The position numbers and the translations under genes are program-made. From Rebecca billardiae RCC1528 (taxonomy: Eukaryota; Haptophyta): 64,000 nucleotides of DNA. Under the pieces are notes generated by a model, which had not been told where the DNA came from, searched no databases, and worked only from the letters and a program-made list of their open reading frames with translations. The number at the start of each line of letters is the position of its first letter. The first letter of the stretch is position 1. Location of the stretch: NCBI GenBank assembly GCA_965240325.2, contig OZ251249.1:124001-188000 (forward strand), written 5' to 3'. This document shows positions 55,064 through 64,000 of this stretch, one piece after another.

Positions 55064-58000
55064 CCGACGTCACACTCGATCTCGAGAGAGCAGACCAAGA
55101 CGGCGAGGCGGGTGACACGACCCACTGCATCCCCGAACTCGGTCGAGAAGACGAAGCGGCGCTACAACGCGCGTGGCAGCAAGCTGCTGACGATGCCCGC
55201 GGTGAGCGGCTGTCATGCCACCTCGCACGCGCAGATGCGCGGCATCCCGAAAACCTTCGGTCGATGTCTCGCGAAAGGGGACGAATGGGAGGGCGACACA
55301 TGCGCGCATCCTCCCTTGAAGTTCTGATCGCTATCGACCGGCCAATCTCGCGCGATGTCCCCTGCTGCGCACCCTCTCCCGCGCGCTCGCGCAGAGGTGA
55401 TATGGTGCAGTTGCCGCAACTCAAGCTGAAGCACCAGCAGGAGGCGCCGAAGGCCGCGGCGGGTGACAGAACGCTGCCGGAGCAGTACCAGGTGCGATAC
55501 GAGGCCGCGCCGTTCGCTCGGCAGTGCAGCTCTCTCTTCTCTTTCGTTGCGCGCCGGATCAATCTGAGGGTGGGCGCGTGGTGAGCAGCGCAGCTCGACA
55601 CTGGCCAGTGCTCGCAGAGCACCAGATCCCGAGGATGGACAGCGGCGTGGCGGCGAAGCTGATGGCAGCGATCAGCGCCCCACCGGGCTACATCGTACCG
55701 CCGGGGTGAGCGTCGGGAGTGATGCGCTCTCTGATGTGGGCGATCGCGAGCGCGCATTCTGATGTGCGCTCGTGGATGCAGCTCGAGGCGGGGAGGGCCA
55801 TCGGCATCAGCTGGTGTGACCCTCAGCCGTGTGGCTCGGCCACACAGTGGTGCGCGTATGCGCGCGAGCTCGAGCGGTGGACGAGCACGGTCGCGTGCTA
55901 CCCGCACGTGGTCGTCACCATCGCCCCTCGCGCCATCGTGCGACTCGGCAGCGCGCTGCACCGCGCGAGCACACAAGCGTCGGAGCACGACGGCAAGATC
56001 ATCGGCAACACGTTCCGCGACCGCACGTGCCGGGCGGGCGGGCTGAGCTCGAACAGACGCGGCACGAGCATGCCGCGAGCTGGCCGCGTCGAGCAGGCCG
56101 CCAAGCAGGTGATCGTGGGCAAGATCATGAAGAAGCGCACCAACACCGTCGACAAGAACGGCCGGCTGCGACTGCTTGCAGCAAAGACGGTGCAGCCGGG
56201 CGCATCCAGTGGCAGCGGGCCTGCGAGCGAGGTGCGTCTGCGCGAGATCGTCCATGCGCGTCGCACCGCATCTCCACCTCCGCCATCTGACGCCTGCGCA
56301 CCGCATGCGCGCGCGGCCGCCCGGTCGCGCGACGCACTGGCGATTGAGATGACATTCGCGCGTGTCGCGGGCAGTAACAGACGAAAAGACGAGGTGGCAG
56401 GGGCTGGTGAGCGGTGTCTGAAGCATGTATTGGGTGGTTGCGCACCTGCCAGTGCCCGTCCGCGCCGGCTCAGGGTTCTTACTAGGCCGCCGGCCCGCGT
56501 CGCGCCGGCGGCACCCTAAAGTGGACATTTGGCCGCCATTCTGTTCACCGTGTATAGTGAGTGCAGTCACAGCGGCGCGGCGGCTCGGACCCGGGCCCGC
56601 GGGGCGGCGGGGCACCTCGGATTGATCGGCGCGGGCGCGCTATATATAGTAGTCACACTAGTCACGACGTCGTCTCGGCGGAACTTAAGGCGACCGACGA
56701 GTCGTCGTCGGTCTACTGCGCATGCGCTATATGTGGGGTTATTGGCACAATAACTGATTGTCTAAGAGGACGGTGGGAGCGCAATGCGCCGTATGGTATC
56801 AACACCTGCCTGCCAATCGGCCCGAGGCAGGCGGCCGAGCGCAAGTCCGGCTGCCATCTTGGCCACCCTCTTCTCGTGCCAAGAGGGTCTTTCGAGCCTG
56901 CTCTGTGCTCGCGCACAACGGCCCAGAACTAGCTAACTCGTTGTGCTGCTCCTGAGCTTTGAGCGGGTTGGCATGGTGGCTCTGGACAGCCAATTGGTGG
57001 CCTGGATTCTTTCATCTGGCGCCGAGCCGACCGACGCGGCCCTGTGTCTCTCTCGCTCACGCAGCGGACGACGCCCTTCGTTTCGGAAGCGCCCACTGTC
57101 CTGATGGCTGCAGCTGTTCTGGGCCTGCATCTTTCAGGGCGCCCGCCTCTGCACGATGGTGCCTCGTGCCTCGCTCTCGTGCGGCTTGGCGGCTCTCGAG
57201 CTGCATCTTCCAAGCTGCCCGCCCGCCCGCCCATGCTGTTGCCAGCTGCTTGTTGCCTGGCACTTCTGCTGCTGAGTCGGCGCTGTGCGCCCTCCGTCCT
57301 CATGCTGTTCCTCGGTTCGGCTTGCTGCTCGCTCTCTCAGTCTGCGTGCCGGCGCGCGGGGATCCATCTCACACCGCGCGTCTGTCGGCGTCGAGCGGCC
57401 AGTCCTGCCGCGCACTCGGCCTGAGCGGCTGCCGCTCGCACTTTGTTTCCGAGGAACAAAAAAAAATCCCTTATTCAATGTATAGAGTCTGGTATCTCGC
57501 AGCGTGGCTCCGCCCTGCCCGGCGTGTGCCTCGCCTCCTCGCTGCATCTGGATGGCGCAGGCGCTTCGAGGACGGCTAGACATATATATATACAGACTAC
57601 GCAGTAGCTAGTCGTCGTATGCGTAGCGGTATATGTATATATATATAGTATACGCGCGAGAGACGCGGAAAGTGCCTGCCATAGCATGACTAGCAGCGCT
57701 AACTGCGCTCAGACTGCGCGCCGAGTCAGAGTCAGACGGCTATAACGCCCGCCGTAGGCTGCGCCAAGGGTTGATATGCCGTGGCCCGCGTGGCCGTTCC
57801 GGCGCGCTGGCGATCGCTCGCCCGCTCACGGATATATCGTCGCCATCGGCGCCGTACGTGACGACTCACTTGTCGTGAGCCTGGCCTGGGCCGAGCAACT
57901 AACTTATTGTCTTATATATATTATAATAAGTGGCGACGCCGACTGGCGAGGCAGGCGGCGGAGGCATTCATGATATGACACGCAGGACCCGGGGCCTGTC

Positions 58001-59421
58001 CTCGTCGCCCCGCACTATATATACTGAACAAAGACTCAAGCAGACTGTACGTAAGCATCATCAATATTCCGTACAGCTCGGGTCCTCGACCCCAACAATT
58101 GAATCCGCGACGGACACTGACGATTTTATTTGCTGACGACTACGCACGCGGCTGCTGTAACGATGTGAGATGGGCCAGAGGCTCACAGTAGCGCAGTATG
58201 ACAGTAGCGCCATGATGGACCTAGTACTCCTCGGATGACGGCAGGATGTAGTGGTTGCAGTGAGCGGCGCGCTCAGCGTGTGGCCAGGGCTGGCTTGGAT
58301 GTACAGCTCAACCGACTAGCGTTTGGCTCTGAGCAGTGTGAACAGGTCCACGGAGCCCCCGCTGGTGGTCGCATGCCTGCGCTAAACCATTCGTATCTGG
58401 CGCACGGTTGCATTTCGGACGGCGGGCGCGGGCTCAGGTGCGCGCACTGGTGGGCCTCCAGCGTTCGCTGTGGGTAGTGGGGCCGACTGTAGCCCTTGCC
58501 CGCACGGCCAGAGCCGATCGATGGGCTGTGCAGCAGCTGTGCACAAAGAGAGGTGCGCAACTGGTAGGCGGCTGGACCGATCGCGTCACTGGCCGTACGT
58601 ATTATATAATACTCGTCGGGTGTAACTAGCGCCTACGCCCGGGCTTGCCCAGGGCCGTGTCGAGCGCCATGTCGTCATAGTTCGACTGCGACGACCATGC
58701 GCCACGTATTATAATAATATCTGTGCGGCGGTCTTGATGAGTAAGCGGGCTGCCGGGCTGCTCAGTGCGCTGGCTACTCCTGCCAGATCGATCGACCGCC
58801 CGGATATGCTGCGCCGATAAGCCATACGAGCTCACTGGCACGGCTGCCGTTCACTCACGGCCCTCGGCTCGCCGGGTAACCAGCCGCTTAATTGTGCCGC
58901 GACTACTGTCCCGGAACCGCTTGACGACGACCCACCGTATCCTCAGAGGGGCGTACGTTGCCGTGCGAACGCGGGCGGCGGCTGCCCGGCTATATGCGCG
59001 GTCGCAGATGATGACTACGACGGACCCAGCGGACCTAAAGTAGTGATGGCGGGGTGCACACCGAGATATATAGTGATGACGCACCGTACTCCGGAGCCGA
59101 GCCGAGAGTGGCACCGGTGTGAGCCACTGTCCGATTGAGTCCGGCGGGCCCGGGGCCGGCCTGCCGTAAATGTAATATATAATAATATAATAATCGTCGG
59201 ACGCGATGTTCCCGGCGGGGACGAGACTCCTCGATATGCACTGCTGCTGCTATACAGAACGACAGTAGATAGCAGCATTAAGCAGCCATCGTATTTCAGC
59301 GCTGGCCGACCGCTGGACACCTGGCGACCGTGACTCGGTGTGCGCGCTGTCTGCTGACGCTCGAGTGGCCTCCGTCACTTCCCGCGGAGTGAGCGGCACA
59401 GGGGCCGCTGCTGCCGGCACG
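54831..59421. other. Gene-poor region with decayed open frames
   Basis: 4.6 kb of lower and uneven GC. Plus-strand frames at 54949-55584 (L-G-R-E-D-E-A-A-L-Q-R-A-W-Q-Q-A) and 55719-56519 (K-K-R-T-N-T-V-D-K-N-G-R-L-R-L-L) have partly protein-like composition and might be pieces of one dead gene, but no family is recognised. AT microsatellites lie at about 57,580-57,650, 58,010-58,025 and 59,170-59,195. No RNA gene seen. Confidence 0.4.
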
Positions 59422-62400
59422 TCAGCTCGGCTGCGCGGGCGGCTCGCCGAGAAGGCCGAGGACCAGCGCGAGGCCTCGCGCGCGCAGCGCGGCCGCCTCC
59501 GCCTCGGCGCGCGCCGCCGCGCCGCTGCCGTCCGCGCCGCCCTCGGCCGCAGCGGGCGCGCCGTGCGGCGCGAGCGGCGCCGCCCAGTCCGCCTCCGCGC
59601 CGGCGGCCGCCTCGATCGCGCGCAGCGCCGCGCTGAACGCGCGCTGGATCTGGCCGATGCGGTAGCAGTTGCGCCCGATGTTGTTGTCTGCGGGCGTGCG
59701 CGCGCGCGCACGCGCGCGGGAGGCGGCCGTCGCGTGTGGTCGCGGGCGGTCCGGCGGCGCGAAGCCCGCGCGCGCGCGTGCGTGCATGCGGCGCGGGCGC
59801 GCGGGCGGGCCTGCGTGTGGGGCACCGCGTCAACGGCCCAGCCCCGGCCCCCCGCCCTCCCCCCGCCCTTCCACCCGCCCCCACGCGCGCTCTGCTCCCC
59901 CCGGCACGCGCCGCGCGTCGCACCGATGTGCGCCGGGTCGATCAGCACGAGCGAGTCGCAGCGAAAGTGGTCGAGGTGGGCGGACGCGCGCCTGCGCAGC
60001 CAGCCGGCCGCGGGCGCGCCGTAGCCGTAGCCGCCGTACGCGCCGCCGCCCAGCCCGGGATAGTCGTTGATCGATACGCCCTGGCGAGACGCGGGGGCGG
60101 GGGCGGGGGGGGGGGAGGGTTGGGCGGAGGGTTGGGCGTAGGGTTGGGCGTAGGGTTGGGGGTAGGGTTGGGCGGAGGGGGCAAGGTCGGGGTTGGCGGT
60201 GGTGTTGGGAGCAGGGCGGCGCGTGGGCGGCGCGCCGAGCGCCGCACCTCCTGCTCGGGCGAGAAGGAACGTTCCGAGAACCTTCCGAGGAAGTGGGTAA
60301 GCACGCAGCCCAGGTTGGTGTACCGCAGCAGCTCGCTCGACGGCGGCGGCGGCGGCGGCAGCGCGGGCGCCACCGTGCCCGCCAGCAGCGCGGCGCTCAC
60401 CGCCCTGCGCTCCGCCGCGTCCTCGTCGCCAATCGTGATCCCGCCGGCGGTGACGGCGGCAGCGACGGCGGCGGCGCCGAGCGGCGGCGCGGGCGGCGCG
60501 GGCGGGAGCGGCACGCCGACCGCGGCGGCGTGCAGCTTCTGCGCGATCGCGGCGAGCGGCGTCACCGACGCGTGCGGCGGCGTCGCCGCGGCCGCGCCGA
60601 GCAGCGGAGACGTCACGGCGGTGAGCAGGGGGCTCTGCGCACCGAACGCGGCGGCGGCGGCGGCGGCTGCGGCCGCGCTCGCGGCCGGGAGGAGGCCCGT
60701 GGCGAGGGCGGCGGGCGGCAGCGCGGCACCGCCGCCGCCGCCGCCGCCCAGCGCCCCCAGCGTCGGCGACGATGTCGCGGAAGTGCCGCCAGAGCGCGGG
60801 CCGCCGCCGCCGGCAGACGCGGCACCGGCGGTGGCGGCGGCGGTGGCCGCGGCGGCGGCACCGCCAACGCCGGCGGTGGCGGCTGTGGCGCCGATCGGGC
60901 CGCCCGCCGCGTGCGCCGCGTGCGCCGCGGCGATCTGCGCGGCCGGCAGCGGCGGCGGCAGCAGCACGGCCGTGGCGCCCGCCTCCGCTTGGGGGTGCTG
61001 CGGTGGCGGCGGCTGCGCGGGCGCGGCCGCGTCCGTGCGATGCGGCGGCGGCGGCGGCGGCGGCGCGGGCGCGACGAGCGGCGTGCTCGCCGCCGCCTGC
61101 TGCGCCGCGGCGGCGGACATGGCAGCGCGCACCTCCGCCGCCTCGCGGCCCGCCGCCTCCGTCGCCTGCTCGGCCAGCAGCCTGCGCCGCGTGCGCGCGC
61201 GACCGCCAACGCGCGGGGCGCAGGCTGCGTGAGCGGCGCGGCCCTCGCGCGCGCGTGCCGCCGTGCTGCCCACAGCCGCCGCGCGGCGCGTCGCCGCGAA
61301 GCCCTCCGCACAGCCACGCACACACACACACACTCCACACTGGTGCACACACACACACACACGCACACCCCACTAGTGCACACACACCTGTACTCGTCCC
61401 GCAGGATGCGCACCGCCATGATCACCACGCCGTACGACGAGAGCCCGCCCGTGAACGGCCTGTTCAGGTGCACCGCCTTGAGCAGCGCCTTGACGAACAG
61501 CACGAGCGGGATCAGCGGGGGCGAGGCGACGACGAGGTGGCGCATCACCTCCATCGTGCGCAGCCCTGCACACGCGCACGCGCACGCGCACGCGCGCGGG
61601 GGCAAGCACGAGTCACGGAGCAGCGCGGCGCGGCGGGTGCGCGCGCGCCGGCGGGCGCGCGTCGGGCGGCGGACAGCCAGAGAGCGGGAATAAACACAGG
61701 AAACAAAAAAGGGCCGCGCGCGCACCGTGGTGCCCCGGCGCGTAGAAGCTCAGGTCGACGTTCACGACGGCGGCCGGCTCGGCGGCGCCGGGCTCGGCGG
61801 GCAGCGAGCACGCAAGCGAGACAATCGGCACGGTGCTCGACGTCACCGCCACCTCGGCGATCCACTCCGAGAACGACGACGAGCGCAGCGCCGCCGCGAC
61901 GCGCTGCACGCACTCGGCCTGCAGCGCGCGCGACGCGCCCGCCGCCTTGCACGCCTGCAGCATGGCGGCGGGCAGCCAGTCGCAGACGACGAGGTCGAGG
62001 TCGGACTCGGCGGAGGCGAGCATGCACGAGCACGAGCCGTACACCTTGAGCGTCGAGCCCGGCCACAGCGAGCGCACCGCCGCCGTCAGCCGCCGCACGA
62101 CCGCGTTGCGCTGCGGCAGCTGCCGGCGGAAGCGCGCATGCACCTGAGAAGAGCAGAGCGGCGGGGAAAAAAGGGGAAAAGGAAAACGACACAAGAAAAG
62201 AAAAGAAAAAACTCAAGACTCTGAGCGGCTCGCCCTGGCGCGCGCGAAGCGCGGCGCGGGCACGCGCGCGGGCGGGCGGCGCGGCGCGGGCGCGCGCACC
62301 TGGTCGGCATAGGCGCAGAGGCCGGCGTGCAGCGCGTCGTGGATCGAGGCGGTGTAGAACGGGCCGACGCCGCCGCCCACCGCCACGGCCGACGGCGGCG

Positions 62401-62774
62401 GCGCGCAGTCGCACGCGGCGCCGCAGCCGCCGCAGCATGCCGCGTGAACGGACGCGTGCGGCGGCGCGGCCGACGCGGCGGCGGCGCTGTCGGCGGCGGC
62501 GGCGGCGGCGGAAGCGAGCGCGTGGCGGCACGGCGGCACCGGCAGCTGCGCCGTCACGCTCGCCGCCGCCGCCGCCGCCGCCTCGTCGTCGGCGACGTCC
62601 GCAGCCGCTGCGCCGGCGCGCGCGAGCGCGCCCGCGGCGTCGGACGCCGGCGGCGCGCGCGGGCGGTCAGCGTCGTCGGCGCCCGTCGACGTGGGCACGC
62701 GCGCGGGCGAGAGCCCGGCCTCCGGCATGGCGACACCGCCCGCCGCGCCCGCGCTGCCCGCTCCTGCCTCGTGC

Positions 62775-62807
<33 letters not shown>

Positions 62808-63100
62808 AAGACGGGGGCGTACCAGGAGGTGCCGTCGACGCACCACTGCGCGTCGTCGTCGTCGTCGGGCGGGGGCACGGCGTTCGCCCACGGGATCGCG
62901 GCGCCGCCCTCCGCGCCCGCGCGGCGCGGCGCGTCGGCGGCGCCGCCGGCGCCGCCGCCGCGCGCCGCGTCGGCGCGCGCGGGCGTCGAGGGCGGCGGGC
63001 GCAGCGCGAGGAGCTGCTCGCGCGTGTACTGGTACACGGGCCCCATCGGGCCCAGCCCGCCCGCGTGCGCGGGCATGCGCTCCGCCACGCCTGATGCCAT
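59422..63100 (-). CDS. Noncanonical poly(A) polymerase / terminal uridylyltransferase (Trf4/Cid1-like), six exons
   Basis: Adds A or U tails to RNA 3' ends, marking RNAs for processing or decay. Exons 63100-62300, 62143-61726, 61565-61388, 61181-60248, 60080-59924 and 59687-59422 join with matching phases to 917 residues. A 267-residue Ala/Gly-rich N-terminal exon comes first. The nucleotidyltransferase core has Y-G-S-C-S...S-D-L-D-L (D315, D317) and V-N-V-D-L (D397). The central domain follows (V-L-F-V-K-A-L-L-K-A-V...G-G-L-S-S-Y). About 280 residues of Ala/Pro/Gly low complexity then interrupt it before G-C-V-L-T-H-F-L-G-R-F. PAP-associated features at the end are G-V-S-I-N-D-Y-P-G-L, L-I-D-P and N-N-I-G-R-N-C-Y-R-I-G-Q-I-Q-R-A-F. 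Base specificity cannot be told. Confidence 0.9.
60117..60176 (-). repeat. Degenerate telomere-like run in TUTase intron 4
   Basis: Five or so GGGTTGGGCGTA/GGGTTGGGCGGA units on the plus strand (CCCTACGCCCAA in gene sense) lie between exons 4 and 5, next to a G-rich block. Resembles the TTAGGG runs in other introns, with substitutions. Confidence 0.7.
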
Positions 63101-63561
63101 CCGAGCGCGGTGCGCGGTGCCGTGCGGCGCGGCAGCGCGGGCTCGGTCGCCTGATTCAATGCGGGCGGCGGCGCGTGCCTGGGCGGCCGAGCGGAATGAT
63201 GATGACTGCGCCGGCGAACGACTGCCCACTTTCTGAAGGCGAATTAAAATCCGCCTGACGAACGCTCATGAACAGCGCTATCTATCCTGGTCGGAACGAA
63301 CCGATCCACGTGGATCTTGGGATGATCGCTCAGATTTGTAATTGTTCCATCAAATTGGATGCTCGATGACGCGACCGGATTGGGTCGTCAAAAACCCGGC
63401 TCGGAATCATATGCTCGACACGATGGCGGCGGCGCCGCCGGCGCGCGCCCTGTCTGAGGCTCGAGCCGTCGCGCCCGGTCAAGGCCGCCGCCCCCACCCG
63501 ACCTCCCCCCCACCACCGCCCATCCCCACCGTCTTGCCACATCGCACGGCTCGGCGCGCGC
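63101..63561. other. Intergenic, no gene recognised
   Basis: 5' flank of the TUTase-like gene and 3' flank of the last gene. 63,240-63,420 has a notably lower GC content with AATT-rich strings, presumably promoter or transcript ends. Confidence 0.45.
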
Positions 63562-63996
63562 TCAGGCCCGCGCGCCCGCCGGGCGCGCGCGCCCCGCGAC
63601 CGGCGTGCCGCTCTCGCTCTCGGCCGCGCCGCCCTCCTCCGCCACGGCCGCGAGCTCGAGCTCGACGGCGGCCTGGTCGCGCTTGCGCTGGGCGCGGCCG
63701 ACGCGGCAGGCGTGCCACGCGCACAGCCCGAACGCCACCACGATGGCGCCCAGGATCGCGAGCAGCAGCCAGTTGGCCGCGAGCCACGCGCCGAGCGTCG
63801 GCGCGGACGGCGGCGGCGTCCCCGAGATTCCGGGCACGCGGCCGCCATCGTTGGCGCCCCCGGACTCGTCGTCGCCCCCCGCGGCGGCGGCGCCGTCCTG
63901 CTCGGGCGCCGCGCCGCCGCCGCCGCCCGGCGCGCCGCCGCCCGACGCCGCGAGCGCGTCCGCGCGCGCCTTGCGCGCCTCCATGCGCTCGCCCAC
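63562..63996 (-). CDS. Single-pass membrane protein, possibly cut by the window edge
   Basis: 144 residues visible. An acidic/Gly-rich N-terminal part (A-A-G-G-D-D-E-S-G-G-A-N-D-G-G) precedes one transmembrane helix (N-W-L-L-L-A-I-L-G-A-I-V-V-A-F-G-L-C-A-W). A basic stop-transfer C-R-V-G-R-A-Q-R-K-R and a Glu/Ala-rich tail follow. The ATG at 63994-63996 lies 4 bases from the window end, so the real N-terminus, for example a signal peptide or upstream exons, may lie outside. Family not recognised. Confidence 0.5.
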   Translation of the reverse strand: MGERMEARKARADALAASGGGAPGGGGGAAPEQDGAAAAGGDDESGGANDGGRVPGISGTPPPSAPTLGAWLAANWLLLAILGAIVVAFGLCAWHACRVGRAQRKRDQAAVELELAAVAEEGGAAESESGTPVAGRARPAGARA

Positions 63997-64000
63997 GCCC

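Noticed and set aside
57044-57579. Overlapping frames with Leu/Ser-rich translation
   Set aside because: They resemble membrane protein only by composition (CTGCTG/GCTTGC-rich DNA); no start context, splice signals or recognisable domain.
60293-61693. 466-codon plus-strand frame over the TUTase-like gene, and the overlapping frame from 59736
   Set aside because: Shadow of exon 4 low-complexity sequence. The minus-strand exons join in phase and carry catalytic motifs.

Overview
The window is nuclear DNA from a eukaryote with a very GC-rich genome, most likely a unicellular alga (haptophyte preferred, pelagophyte possible). The evidence is spliceosomal introns with GT..CAG ends, 60S ribosomal protein genes interrupted by such introns, an ankyrin-TKL kinase, a Trf4/Cid1-type nucleotidyltransferase, an endosulfine-like gene and a microbial-type rhodopsin joined to a histidine-kinase-like ATPase. 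Most of the 22 introns I could place begin GTGCG. I see no bacterial operons, rRNA, tRNA or CRISPR. The species assignment is inference.

Layout. 1-2.4 kb holds decayed sequence: a histone H3-like relic, minisatellites, a 54-nt sequence shared with the 3' end of a LINE, and a (AT)n tract. 3.1-8.8 kb is a DIRS/PAT-like tyrosine-recombinase retroelement with split direct repeats. 9.2-14.4 kb carries three tandem intronless F-box/RCC1 genes on the minus strand. 14.8-25.2 kb is a block of conserved genes: RPL23A (uL23), an ankyrin-TKL kinase, an RCC1-family pseudogene, RPL11 (uL5), a ZIP metal transporter, a sulfotransferase-like protein and a small membrane protein. 25.5-26.8 kb has an open frame built on four 60-residue repeats. 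26.9-30.4 kb is a DNA-transposon-like unit with 37-bp inverted ends and a broken unknown gene. 30.7-35.8 kb has three more F-box/RCC1 genes. 36.6-39.4 kb encodes the rhodopsin/kinase fusion, followed by a short-chain dehydrogenase, an endosulfine-like gene and a spliced membrane protein. 45-54 kb is a nearly intact two-ORF LINE whose ORF2 has endonuclease, reverse transcriptase, RNase H and an OTU-like protease domain. 54.4-59.4 kb is gene-poor. 59.4-63.1 kb is a six-exon noncanonical poly(A) polymerase/TUTase, and the right edge holds a single-pass membrane protein.

The most notable features are the rhodopsin fused to a kinase-like ATPase, and the F-box/RCC1 paralogues, which are nearly identical in framework but differ at one or two loop positions in each propeller repeat. 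The latter looks like a substrate-recognition repertoire under diversification. Two autonomous-looking retroelements and one DNA-transposon-like unit surround these genes. Telomere-like TTAGGG runs sit inside several introns.
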